From NCBI GenBank assembly GCA_947450675.1, contig CANFWI010000022.1, positions 1 through 46,121 on the forward strand: 46,121 nt of DNA. Reading direction: 5' to 3'. This document shows positions 36,419-46,121 of this stretch, piece after piece. Each line of letters begins with the position of its first letter. The stretch's first letter is position 1. The notes under the pieces were generated by a model, which worked only from the letters and a program-made list of their open reading frames with translations, was not told the DNA's origin and did not search any database. The stretch comes from Comamonadaceae bacterium (GTDB lineage Bacteria; Pseudomonadota; Gammaproteobacteria; Burkholderiales; Burkholderiaceae_C). The translations under genes and the position numbers were made by a program.

Positions 36419-37003
36419 TCAGGCATAACCGAGCTGGTTCGCGATAAGGAAGGCTGTGGTGCCGAGGGTGATGCTCACGGCGTAGGGCAATTTGCCAATG
36501 GAGTCGCCGCTGCTCGTGGGCATCTGTGGGCGCAAACCACCCATCGCAGACAGCAGCATCGACTCCATCGACCGCTTGATATTGCCGAGCATGCGCACAA
36601 GCGATTGGTGCCAAAGTGCATAGGCCAAGGCCGCCAGCCCGCCCGACACAAAAATAAACAGCACCGCATACAAGGTGTCCGTCATACCCAGAAAAGCGCC
36701 AACCATCGCCATCAGTTTGACGTCGCCAGCACCCATCATCCCCAGCATGTACAGCGGCAACATGAGGCTCAAGCCCAGCGCAAAACCACCCAGTGCCCAG
36801 CCAAAACCAAGCTGCGGCGAAAAAGGAATGAGCGCGCTGTAGATCAGGGCGAAGGCACTGCCGCCAAAGGTCAGCCAATTCGGAATCTTGTAGTGGCGGC
36901 AGTCGCTGACGGAGGCGATGAGCAGCAACACAAAAAGGAGGCTGTAACGCGGGTTGCTGAACAACATGCCCAGCAGTTCGACCACAGTTGAAAGCCCGTT
37001 CAT
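36419..37003 (-). CDS. tadV: Prepilin peptidase TadV (CpaA)
   Basis: A 194-residue A24-family aspartic membrane protease that cleaves Flp and TadE leaders. The catalytic aspartates are D34 (ASVSDCRHYKIPNWLT) and D94 in the GxGD motif MMGAGDVKLMAM. About six hydrophobic segments are visible. Length suits CpaA-type enzymes lacking the N-methylating domain. ATG at 37003 has an AGG 8 bases upstream. It lies 37 bases after the 48-codon pilin-like gene. Confidence 0.94.
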   Translation of the reverse strand: MNGLSTVVELLGMLFSNPRYSLLFVLLLIASVSDCRHYKIPNWLTFGGSAFALIYSALIPFSPQLGFGWALGGFALGLSLMLPLYMLGMMGAGDVKLMAMVGAFLGMTDTLYAVLFIFVSGGLAALAYALWHQSLVRMLGNIKRSMESMLLSAMGGLRPQMPTSSGDSIGKLPYAVSITLGTTAFLIANQLGYA

Positions 37004-37040
37004 GCTTGAGCCTGCAGGGCAAAAGCTGATCGAAAATGCG

Positions 37041-37187
37041 TCAGCGGTAGGGTTGTGTGGCCAACACCATGAGCGTGCAGACCGTCGCGATCAACGCGGC
37101 CAGCAAGACACACTCGATCCATGAGCCACCGGCTTCGTCCAGCATAAAACGCATCAATGCCACAGGCATCAGCTCGACTGGTGGCAT
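37041..37187 (-). CDS. 48-residue divergent Flp-like pilin
   Basis: A short gene with a good ribosome site (GGAG, 7 bases before ATG at 37187). The product starts MPPVELMPVALMRFMLDEAG and continues GSWIECVLLAALIATVCTLM, ending VLATQPYR. FMLDEAG is the same leader end as in pilin copy 1 (FMLDEAGAQVVEY). A cut after that Gly puts Glu at +5 as required, but Tyr +6 is Cys and the mature part is only 28 residues, nearly all hydrophobic. Likely a minor pilin or pseudopilin, the first gene of the tad run. The 216 bases upstream should hold the tad promoter; I could not fix one. Confidence 0.75.
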   Translation of the reverse strand: MPPVELMPVALMRFMLDEAGGSWIECVLLAALIATVCTLMVLATQPYR

Positions 37188-37376
37188 GGTCTTCTCCGAA
37201 TCTGGTTTTCATGGGCTGGCCTGGTGGTGAATGGCGATAACAATTTATTCGTTCTGTTGAATAAAAATGTATCGTCACCACGCAGCGCAGACATGGTCAT
37301 ACCGTCACTTTCCGACTGGTATGAACAAGCCAATTTAAGAGCCCGGCGGTTTAGTAGAAAACAACCAGAGCGAACC

Positions 37377-37395
37377 GTGGGCCGTGCGGGCCCAC
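37377..37395 (-). terminator. GC-rich hairpin after the enoyl-CoA hydratase gene
   Basis: GTGGGCC and GGCCCAC form a perfect 7-bp stem with a 5-base loop nine bases after the hydratase stop codon. T-rich sequence follows only ~10 bases later on the minus strand (GGTTGTTTTC), so termination strength is uncertain. It would separate this gene from the tad run downstream. Confidence 0.5.
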
Positions 37396-37403
37396 CGATC
37401 AGT

Positions 37404-38183
37404 TCAAACGTTTGAAAAGTCTGGCCGGCGTTTTTCCATGAACGCGGAGAAGGCTTCGCGGGCAGCAGGTTCGGACAACATGCGACCGAAGCTGGCGCCT
37501 TCTTCTTCAATGCGCTCGGCCACCAAGGCGGCGTTGCCCTTCTTCATCAAGCGCTTGGTTTCTATCAAAGATGACAGCGGTTTGGCGGCGAGTTTTTGCG
37601 CTTGGCGTTGCGCCAGCGCGTTGGCTTCGGAGGGCGGCACGATGCGGTTGATCAGCCCCATCTCGAGCGCTGTCTCAGCCATGAAAGGCTCACCGAGGAG
37701 CAACGCTTCAGCGGCGCGTTGATGACCCATCAACTGCGGCACCAACAAACTTGAACCGGCTTCAGGGCAGATGCCCAGGTTGACGAAGGGCATCGAGAAC
37801 GCGGCGTTGTCGCCGGCGTAAATCAAGTCGCAATGCAGCAGCAGTGTGGTGCCAATGCCGACCGCCGGGCCACAGACCGAGGCCACGATCGGCTTGGCAA
37901 AGGTGCTGATGCCGCGCATGAATTTAAACACCGGCGCGTCCGCATGGTCAGGCGGCACGTCGAGGAAGTCACGGATGTCGTTGCCGGCCGAGAAGATCGT
38001 CTCGTGACCCTGGATCACCACCACCCGCACAGCGGCATCGCGGCTGGCACTGTCGAGCGCATCGGCCAGCGCAGCGTACATGGCGGCGGTGATCGAATTT
38101 TTCTTGTCGACGCGGTTGATGGTGATGGTTGTCACCGCCGCTTCGGTGTGAATCAGAATGTCTTGGCTGGCGGCTATGGTCAT
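37404..38183 (-). CDS. Enoyl-CoA hydratase/isomerase family protein
   Basis: A 259-residue crotonase-fold enzyme. ITINRVDKKNSITAAMYAAL opens the fold, the CoA-binding FSAGNDIRDF supplies the first oxyanion-hole NH, and KPIVASVCGPAVGIGTTLLL the second. The hydratase glutamates are not both evident (MPFVNLGICPEAGSS retains one), so isomerase or other crotonase chemistry is possible. It lies 49 bases after a fumarylacetoacetate-hydrolase-family gene on the same strand, suggesting a catabolic pair of unknown substrate. Confidence 0.88.
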   Translation of the reverse strand: MTIAASQDILIHTEAAVTTITINRVDKKNSITAAMYAALADALDSASRDAAVRVVVIQGHETIFSAGNDIRDFLDVPPDHADAPVFKFMRGISTFAKPIVASVCGPAVGIGTTLLLHCDLIYAGDNAAFSMPFVNLGICPEAGSSLLVPQLMGHQRAAEALLLGEPFMAETALEMGLINRIVPPSEANALAQRQAQKLAAKPLSSLIETKRLMKKGNAALVAERIEEEGASFGRMLSEPAAREAFSAFMEKRRPDFSNV

Positions 38184-38232
38184 GGTCTGGCGTTTCTGTT
38201 GGTTTTACGATGATTGGCTGCGGGTGAATCGG

Positions 38233-39081
38233 TCAGAGTTTGAAAGGAACGATGGTCTGACTTTGTTCGCCCAAGCCCTCGATGCCGAGGGTCACGACGT
38301 CGCCTTTTTTCAGGTACGTTGGTGGCTTCATGCCCATGCCCACGCCGGGTGGCGTGCCGGTGCAAATCACATCGCCTGGCTCCAGCGTCATGAACTGGCT
38401 GACATAGCTGACGATCTTCGCCGCGCTGAAAATCATGGTCTTGGTCGAACCGGTTTGCATGCGCTTGCCGTTGACCTCTAGCCACATGTCCAACTTTTGC
38501 GGGTTCGGCACGTCGTCACGCGTGACCAGCCAAGGGCCGATCGGGCCAAAGGTGTCGCAGCATTTGCCCTTATCCCATGTACCGCCGCGCTCGATCTGGA
38601 ACTCGCGCTCGCTGACGTCGTTGATGGTGCAGTAACCAGCGACAAAGGTCAGCGCGTCTTTTTGCGACACATAGCGCGCGCGCGTGCCGATGACGATGCC
38701 GAGCTCGACTTCCCAGTCGGTCTTGACCGAGTTTTTAGGCAGCATGACCGGATCGTTCGGTCCTTGAATGCAAGAAGGCACCTTCATGAACACAATCGGC
38801 TCTTTCGGAATCGGCATGCCCGCCTCTGCGGCATGGTCGGCGTAGTTCAGGCCAATGGCGACGAACTTGCCGACACCCGTGACCGGGCAACCGATGCGCG
38901 GCTTGCCACGGACCAGCGGCAGGTTGGCGGTTTTCAGGCGGCGCAGCTTGGCCATCGCAGCATCACCGAGTTGCTCTGGACCGATGTCTTTGATGACGCC
39001 GCTCAGGTCACGCAGCTTGCCATCAGCATCGATCAGGCCTGGTTTTTCTTTGCCAGGGTTGCCATAACGAACGAGTTTCAT
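38233..39081 (-). CDS. Fumarylacetoacetate hydrolase family protein
   Basis: A 282-residue enzyme of the FAH family, which hydrolyses or decarboxylates 2-oxo acids with a divalent metal. FVAIGLNYADHAAEAG and the metal site DWEVELGIVIG (ExE) are clear, with ISAxE-type GYCTINDVSEREFQ and TGTPPGVGMG near the C-terminus. Members include ureidoglycolate lyase-like and acylpyruvate hydrolases; the natural substrate here is not clear. The N-terminus RYGNPGKEKPGLIDADGKLR is typical. Confidence 0.9.
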   Translation of the reverse strand: MKLVRYGNPGKEKPGLIDADGKLRDLSGVIKDIGPEQLGDAAMAKLRRLKTANLPLVRGKPRIGCPVTGVGKFVAIGLNYADHAAEAGMPIPKEPIVFMKVPSCIQGPNDPVMLPKNSVKTDWEVELGIVIGTRARYVSQKDALTFVAGYCTINDVSEREFQIERGGTWDKGKCCDTFGPIGPWLVTRDDVPNPQKLDMWLEVNGKRMQTGSTKTMIFSAAKIVSYVSQFMTLEPGDVICTGTPPGVGMGMKPPTYLKKGDVVTLGIEGLGEQSQTIVPFKL

Positions 39082-39134
39082 GTCTCTTCCTTTTTCTTTC
39101 TGGTTAACAAAAACTAGACGATGAATGGCCGAGC

Positions 39135-39755
39135 CTAACTCAGCACCAGCGCCAAACTCGCTTCAAGATGTTCTGACGGCAAGCGCTTGAAGCCGGAGCG
39201 CGAAAAACGCTGCAACCGACCGATCATGAAGGCCGTGACGACGGAGGCACGCACTTGCGCATCGGCAGTAGGGGTTGCGGCGCTGTCCAACGCAGCGGCT
39301 TCGCGCAGATTTTGCTTGAGAGTGGTCTCTAACTTGTCAAAGAACTGATTCATGCGCTCTTGCAGCCGCTCGTTTTCAAACACCAGCGCGTCACCGGCCA
39401 TCACACGCGTCATGCCCGGATTTTTTTCAGCAAACTGCAAGACCATCGCCACCAGCTTTCGAACGCGCACGGCGTGGACGGCTTCGCGTTCCACGATTTG
39501 ATTCACCAGCGTGAAGACCGACTGCTCGATGAACTCGATCAGGCCCTCAAACATCTGCGCCTTGCTGGCGAAATGCCGGTACAACGCGGCCTCACTTACC
39601 TTGAGTTTGGCGGCCAGCGCCGAGGTGGTGATGCGTTCAGCGCCGGGCTGCTCCAGCATGCTGGCCAGCGCCTGCAAAATTTGCACGCGCCGCTCGCCTG
39701 GCTTGGGCCGCTTGCGTGACGGCGTCTCAACAAGGTCAGAGGCGATGTCCGGCAT
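39135..39755 (-). CDS. slmA: Nucleoid occlusion factor SlmA (TetR family)
   Basis: A 206-residue TetR-fold protein. The DNA-binding part RRVQILQALASMLEQPGAERITTSALAAKLKVSEAALYRHF is followed by ASKAQMFEGLIEFIE, the close signature of SlmA, which binds chromosomal sites and blocks FtsZ rings over the nucleoid. The start ATG at 39755 is five bases after the argB stop, so the two genes are one unit. That argB-slmA pairing supports SlmA rather than a generic TetR repressor. Confidence 0.88.
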   Translation of the reverse strand: MPDIASDLVETPSRKRPKPGERRVQILQALASMLEQPGAERITTSALAAKLKVSEAALYRHFASKAQMFEGLIEFIEQSVFTLVNQIVEREAVHAVRVRKLVAMVLQFAEKNPGMTRVMAGDALVFENERLQERMNQFFDKLETTLKQNLREAAALDSAATPTADAQVRASVVTAFMIGRLQRFSRSGFKRLPSEHLEASLALVLS

Positions 39756-39760
39756 GGGAT

Positions 39761-42626
<2,866 letters not shown>

Positions 42627-42968
42627 TGTTTGGATGGCTTACTTTTTGTTTACTTCTAGAGGATCGAAATTGAACTTGGCCTGGTCGACATCAGTGCGGC
42701 TGGCTTCGCCATTTATTACCAAATTCACCATTGAATTTTAGACGTACAACGATGCACTGACACTTATACCGGCTAAGTGCCTAGTGTGAGGTTTTAGCGG
42801 GCATGTCATTCAGGCGCATGTAGATTTGGCTCACCTCAGCCCGAAACATTCTTTTAGCAGACCCTGCGCGTGACCGGTTTATCAACGCTTCAGACCCGAC
42901 GGCCGCTGCACGCTCGAAGGGCAGCGGACTAATTGAATGCGCCTCAAACCAACATAATTGGCTGCTGA
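42627..42968. other. Intergenic remnant DNA at the edge of the polysaccharide region
   Basis: No intact gene. On the minus strand one frame is open without a start codon from about 43002 to the stop at 42781, reading QLCWFEAHSISPLPFERAAA and later RMFRAEVSQIYMRLNDMP; it could be the 3' remnant of a lost gene, but I do not recognise it. The last ~170 bases before the dehydratase gene (42627-42780) show nothing identifiable apart from its presumed promoter. Confidence 0.35.
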
Positions 42969-43219
42969 AGGCCTGAAGAAGTCGACTTTGCAGACTGGGT
43001 CTTCAACACCGCCGAAGTACTCAAAGAGCGCGCCAAAGTCGCTTCATTGCACGAAGGTTTGACGTATGCGCGGGCCCCTGAAGAAAGACAGTTGTATGGC
43101 CGCAAAAGCAGCCAGTTTTTGAACACCCTCACCCAGGCACTTTCAAAAAACTGGTCCGCAAGATCCTCAATCGCTATGGCATTGAGATCTGGCCATCGGA
43201 CAGGGATCTCAATCCCTGA
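42969..43219 (+). pseudogene. 3' fragment of an unrecognised gene, frameshifted
   Basis: One frame, without a start, reads RPEEVDFADWVFNTAEVLKE, later LHEGLTYARAPEERQLY and GRKSSQFLNTLTQALSK. It then loses one base near 43144; shifting frame restores KLVRKILNRYGIEIWPSDRD and a stop at 43217-43219. The second repeat copy at 44138-44262 keeps the correct frame there, which supports a one-base deletion. The parent family is not recognised. It is on the opposite strand to its neighbours and its end overlaps the end of hepT by 11 bases. Confidence 0.45.
43078..43201 (+). repeat. Direct repeat flanking the mntA-hepT module, copy 1
   Basis: This 124-base segment (CTGAAGAAAGACAG to GGCCATCGGAC) matches 44138-44262 with ten mismatches and one single-base gap, in the same orientation. 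Similarity stops abruptly at both ends. It includes the coding remnant described at 42969-43219. Confidence 0.9.
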
Positions 43220-43622
43220 GCGGTTGGAGCAAAAACGCAACGACAAATTGATCTTTGTTGGCTGCCAGCAGGGTGGTTATTTGATCGATGTCGATATTCA
43301 TGTAGTCATGCACAAGCCGGTTGCGCAGGCCAACGATGGCGTTCCAAGCCGGGAGGTCGTCTTGTGCAATCAGATCGTTGTTAGCCAAAGCCTTGAACGC
43401 GTCATAGCCAGAAACCGGTACCGGTTGGTCACTGGCTTTTAGCCATTGTTTGGCCTTGCCAATAGCATTTTCAATGAGGATTTGGAGCGCATGCAGCACA
43501 CCGCTTTGCTCCAAAGGCGTTAACGCACGCCCTTGCCCGAGAATGGCTTTAGCTTGCTTCAGCAGGGCGCTTTGGTCGGCAGCAATTCGGGCGGTCTCTG
43601 CCTGATATAACTCAAGCCGCAT
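43209..43622 (-). CDS. hepT: HepT-like HEPN-domain RNase toxin
   Basis: A 137-residue helical HEPN protein. The active-site motif Rx4HxY is R100-H105-Y107 in GLRNRLVHDYMNID. In HepT/MntA pairs HepT cuts RNA and is silenced when MntA AMPylates the motif tyrosine. ATG at 43622 was chosen; the open frame upstream overlaps mntA further and has no HEPN homology. It overlaps the end of mntA by 11 bases. The pair stands between two direct repeats. Confidence 0.9.
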   Translation of the reverse strand: MRLELYQAETARIAADQSALLKQAKAILGQGRALTPLEQSGVLHALQILIENAIGKAKQWLKASDQPVPVSGYDAFKALANNDLIAQDDLPAWNAIVGLRNRLVHDYMNIDIDQITTLLAANKDQFVVAFLLQPLRD

Positions 43623-44034
43623 GTCTTTTGCTCCAATAAAAATCTTCCAAGTCGCGCCAAGTTCGCTGCATAAAATGCGCCCAAGCCAAAGAATTTTGCC
43701 CTGTGAGCGACACACCCTCTTCAGTCACGCTGGCACGCATGGCCAAGTTGGCGCGGCGCAGATCAATCAGGTCAATTGCTTCGGGGGGTATTTGCAGCAC
43801 GTTTGCCAAGTTGCGCCGCAGTGTCTCAGTTTGGCCCAGCATGCTTATCCAGTCGAGTTGCGGCGACCACTGCAAGGCAATATCCCAGTCGCTGTCAACA
43901 CGAGCTTTGCCCGTAGCACGGCTACCTATCAGTACTGCAAACTCAAGCGCCGGTTCGGCCTGAAGTACTTGCACGAATGCCTTGACATCATCGAGTGATG
44001 TGTTCTGGGCCGGTTGCATTGTGTTGTCGGGCAT
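43612..44034 (-). CDS. mntA: MntA-like nucleotidyltransferase antitoxin
   Basis: A 140-residue minimal nucleotidyltransferase with the metal-binding GSx10DxD motif: GSRATGKARVDSDWDIAL (S38, D49, D51). The remainder (LRRNLANVLQIPPEAIDLID, LAWAHFMQRTWRDLEDFYW) fits MntA, which adds AMP to the HepT tyrosine. ATG at 44034 is used; ATG at 44019 is an alternative. It precedes hepT with an 11-base overlap, the usual order for this type of toxin-antitoxin system. Confidence 0.9.
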   Translation of the reverse strand: MPDNTMQPAQNTSLDDVKAFVQVLQAEPALEFAVLIGSRATGKARVDSDWDIALQWSPQLDWISMLGQTETLRRNLANVLQIPPEAIDLIDLRRANLAMRASVTEEGVSLTGQNSLAWAHFMQRTWRDLEDFYWSKRHAA

Positions 44035-44137
44035 GGGGTTGAATTTATGACTTAGATTCGATCATCATTATGCGGCCGAGCCCAGTCAGCTTGATCCGCG
44101 TTTGTCTTCCGTCGAGCGCATCGCCGATGCCATGGGG

Positions 44138-44262
44138 CTGAAGAAAGACAGCTTTATGCCCACAAAAGCAGCCAGTTTTTGAAAACCCTCACCCAGGCAC
44201 TTTCGAAAAAACTGGTCTGCAAGATCCTCAATCACTACGGCATCGAGATCTGGCCATGGGAC
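44138..44262 (+). repeat. Direct repeat flanking the mntA-hepT module, copy 2
   Basis: Matches 43078-43201 as described there. In this copy the frame EERQLYAHKSSQFLKTLTQA continues without a shift to KILNHYGIEIWPW and runs into the antisense of the sugar transferase gene, so it is a fragment too. The ~100 bases between the mntA start and the repeat contain a short unrelated frame (DPRLSSVERIADAMGL) that looks like a helix-turn-helix remnant but is too short to assign. Confidence 0.9.
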
Positions 44263-44275
44263 CGAGCGGGGTTTA

Positions 44276-44836
44276 TCAATGCGACACCCCGTCCCGCTTC
44301 AGCACCTTGACGAATGTCATCCACAAGATGCGAACGTCAAACCACAATGACTGGCGCTGCAGATAGGCCACGTCTAGCTTGACCTTTTCAGGAATCGGTA
44401 ACTCGTCGCGGCCATTGACTTGCGCCCAACCGGTCAGGCCTGGCACCAAGGTGTGCACACCTTGCTCTGTGCGCAGAGCAATCAAGTCTTGCTGATTGAA
44501 AAGCGCCGGGCGCGGGCCCACAAAGCTCATGTTTCCTGCCAGAATGCTCCACAGCTGCGGCAACTCGTCCAAGCTGCTCTTGCGCAAAAAAGAGCCAATC
44601 GGCGTCAGGTGCGACCGGGCATCCGCCAGCAGATGCGTGGCCACCGCAGGCGTGCCGACCCGCATGCTGCGGAACTTCGGCATTTTGAAGATCACATTGT
44701 TTCGGCCAACACGGTCAGACCAATACAGGGCCGGCCCTTTGGACGTCGAGCGGACTACCATCGCCACCAATAACACGGGTACGAACAAGATCAAAGCCGC
44801 CAGACAGCCCAGACAAATATCGAAGATTCTTTTCAT
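44276..44836 (-). CDS. Initiating sugar-phosphate transferase (WcaJ/PglC-type core)
   Basis: A 186-residue bacterial sugar transferase that moves a sugar-1-phosphate to undecaprenyl phosphate at the inner membrane. It begins KRIFDICLGCLAALILFVPV, a re-entrant membrane helix, followed by the core GPALYWSDRVGRNNVIFKMPKFRSM, LRKSSLDELPQLW (catalytic Asp-Glu pair), MSFVGPRPAL, PGLTGWAQVNGR and KVKLDVAYL. The length is that of the PglC-like core without the WcaJ N-terminal helices. Its ATG overlaps the stop of the upstream Fic-family gene by four bases. Confidence 0.93.
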   Translation of the reverse strand: MKRIFDICLGCLAALILFVPVLLVAMVVRSTSKGPALYWSDRVGRNNVIFKMPKFRSMRVGTPAVATHLLADARSHLTPIGSFLRKSSLDELPQLWSILAGNMSFVGPRPALFNQQDLIALRTEQGVHTLVPGLTGWAQVNGRDELPIPEKVKLDVAYLQRQSLWFDVRILWMTFVKVLKRDGVSH

Positions 44837-46121
44837 TTGGCTTTGTCACCCGTCACTTTTGAAAACTTATCCTGTTGCCAAGCGATGTATTCTGAGCGGC
44901 GCAACCGATATCGGGCGATGCTGCCTTCGTGCAACTGGCCTAGCGCATCTGTCAGCATTTGAACGAATGCATCGCGATCGGCTTCATTGACAATATCCCG
45001 CGCCACTCGGGCAATCACGTCGGGCTGAGGTCTCAACTGACCTTTGACCACAACTTGAACCGCATGGATCAGCGCCTCCCTGTACTTCATTTTCAGTGGG
45101 TCGGGTTCGACCATGGTTTGCGTGATGGCCAAATAACGCTGGCAAGATCGCTCATAGGCCCACACAAACACGTCACGCAATAAATCAACCTCGTTGAGCT
45201 CATAGACGCCCAAGGTGCCCTCGACATAAGCGCGCTCTGGCACATCGATGAATAACAGGGGACACAGGTTGTGTTTAATGAGCGGCATATTGGCACCGAC
45301 ACGGGAGACGCGCTTATTCACATCTTCAAACGGTTGCAGATAAGGCAGCTGCACCATCAGAAAGAAAGCCTGCTCGAAAGGATCGGCAATGACGGCGGCC
45401 TTTTGCAGCAATTGCTCAAAGCAATCCTCAATGACTTGTGGCAACGCAGCCGGGTGAAACACGGTGCCAGAGATGTCGACAGCACGCCGCCGCAACCGAC
45501 CACTGGATTGGGGATCACGCATCAAGTCCTGGGACAGTACAGCGTGCAGGTTTTTGAAGGTGAACGCATCGAAGCCAACATCATCTGCATCCTCGATCAG
45601 CATCTCAATGGCGGCTTTGTGGTTCAGGATCATCTGCGTTTCGATGGCGTCCTTGCCTTGGGCTGCCTGCCCCAGCTCAATCAGGTTTTGGGTGTCGAGT
45701 CGGCTGTAGGTGTTGCCTTCCAGCTTGGAGGACGCCCAAGACAAGTCAACCAGTAACCGGCTCAGAATGTCTCGGGCGTAGGTGCCTGCGGGCCTTTCGC
45801 TAGGCGCTGTGCGCCCCATGTCGTGCAGCTGGGTACGCAATGATTCCGACAGGTAAAAGGTTTTCCCAGGCTGGTAGGCATCTAGGAATTCACGCTGGTA
45901 ACCCACGAGGCGACGGTGCATCAGCGGTAGCCTGACACTGTCCCGAATCCTTGCACCTTCAGGGGATACCGACACGTACAGTTCTGCTTGCGCCACGTCT
46001 TTGATCGCCACAGGGGCGCCCAAAACCGGCTTATAAACCAACGCGATGCTTTCACCCGCGGCGGTCAGGCGTTGCGCTTCAATCAGCTTTTGCAATCGCC
46101 GTTGCAGCGTCCGACGGTTGA
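44833..46121 (-). CDS. Fic-family protein with altered active site, 5' end beyond the window
   Basis: At least 428 residues are visible; the frame is still open at the window edge (NRRTLQRRLQKLIEAQRL, which looks like the second helix of a winged HTH), so the TTG at 46095 is probably not the start. The Fido domain has the N-terminal inhibitory motif SSKLEGN near 45720. The catalytic motif HPFx(D/E)GN(G/K)R instead reads QPFEDVNKR near 45323: His to Gln, Gly to Val. AMP transfer by the usual mechanism is therefore doubtful. A C-terminal segment follows. Its stop overlaps the sugar transferase start. Confidence 0.85.
   Translation of the reverse strand, partial: NRRTLQRRLQKLIEAQRLTAAGESIALVYKPVLGAPVAIKDVAQAELYVSVSPEGARIRDSVRLPLMHRRLVGYQREFLDAYQPGKTFYLSESLRTQLHDMGRTAPSERPAGTYARDILSRLLVDLSWASSKLEGNTYSRLDTQNLIELGQAAQGKDAIETQMILNHKAAIEMLIEDADDVGFDAFTFKNLHAVLSQDLMRDPQSSGRLRRRAVDISGTVFHPAALPQVIEDCFEQLLQKAAVIADPFEQAFFLMVQLPYLQPFEDVNKRVSRVGANMPLIKHNLCPLLFIDVPERAYVEGTLGVYELNEVDLLRDVFVWAYERSCQRYLAITQTMVEPDPLKMKYREALIHAVQVVVKGQLRPQPDVIARVARDIVNEADRDAFVQMLTDALGQLHEGSIARYRLRRSEYIAWQQDKFSKVTGDKAK

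Noticed and set aside
42944..43246. A 100-codon minus-strand frame
   Set aside because: It is antisense to the plus-strand gene fragment and the repeat, has no family resemblance, and overlaps the end of hepT.

Overview
The window is chromosomal DNA from a betaproteobacterium, most likely a member of the Burkholderiales close to Comamonadaceae (Rhodoferax/Polaromonas-like). This is inferred from the moderately high GC, the dapF-DUF484-xerC and argB-slmA arrangements, a Bug/TctC-type solute-binding protein, a single-cysteine DksA-like protein, and an A-type RNase P RNA. No rRNA, tRNA, CRISPR array or intact transposase was seen.

Layout. 1-6.8 kb: the start of the division/cell-wall cluster (rsmH cut by the window edge, mraZ with a four-repeat MraZ operator), a DksA-like protein with a long Lys/Ala/Pro tail, a COG0523 metal-handling GTPase, the 23S rRNA methyltransferase RlmI, then xerC, a DUF484 gene and dapF (to 7.7 kb). 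7.8-13.8 kb: a carboxymuconolactone-decarboxylase-like protein, a Bug-type binding protein, a fused Nudix/metallo-beta-lactamase protein, the RNase P RNA gene rnpB on the minus strand, and a COG2509 flavoprotein. The convergent gap that follows holds two unusual hairpin elements with an identical 28-base loop but unrelated, perfectly paired stems. 13.7-17.4 kb: htpX with a textbook heat-shock promoter, a DUF3025 gene coupled to pyrC, and a vapBC toxin-antitoxin pair. 17.4-23.7 kb: a glutamate/aspartate-type ABC importer (gltIJKL) with an upstream LysR gene, and an ATM1-type ABC exporter. 23.7-26.7 kb: a YciA-type thioesterase and a two-component pair (NarX/NarL type).

26.7-37.2 kb is a Tad/Flp pilus locus, read as one long minus-strand run: a 48-residue pilin-like gene, tadV, cpaB/rcpC, cpaC/rcpA, a lipoprotein, two Flp pilins, tadE, tadG-like, tadZ, tadA, tadB, tadC. 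It encodes prepilin, prepilin peptidase, outer-membrane secretin, ATPase with its localiser and inner-membrane platform. No tadD was found. The two-component pair converges on the tadC end and may regulate it (inference).

37.4-42.6 kb: an enoyl-CoA hydratase, a fumarylacetoacetate-hydrolase-family enzyme, slmA, argB, and a WbpM/CapD-like sugar-nucleotide dehydratase. 42.6-46.1 kb looks like the edge of a surface-polysaccharide region with accessory DNA: gene fragments, an mntA-hepT toxin-antitoxin module between two imperfect ~125-bp direct repeats, an initiating sugar transferase, and a Fic-family protein (cut by the window edge) whose catalytic histidine is replaced by glutamine.
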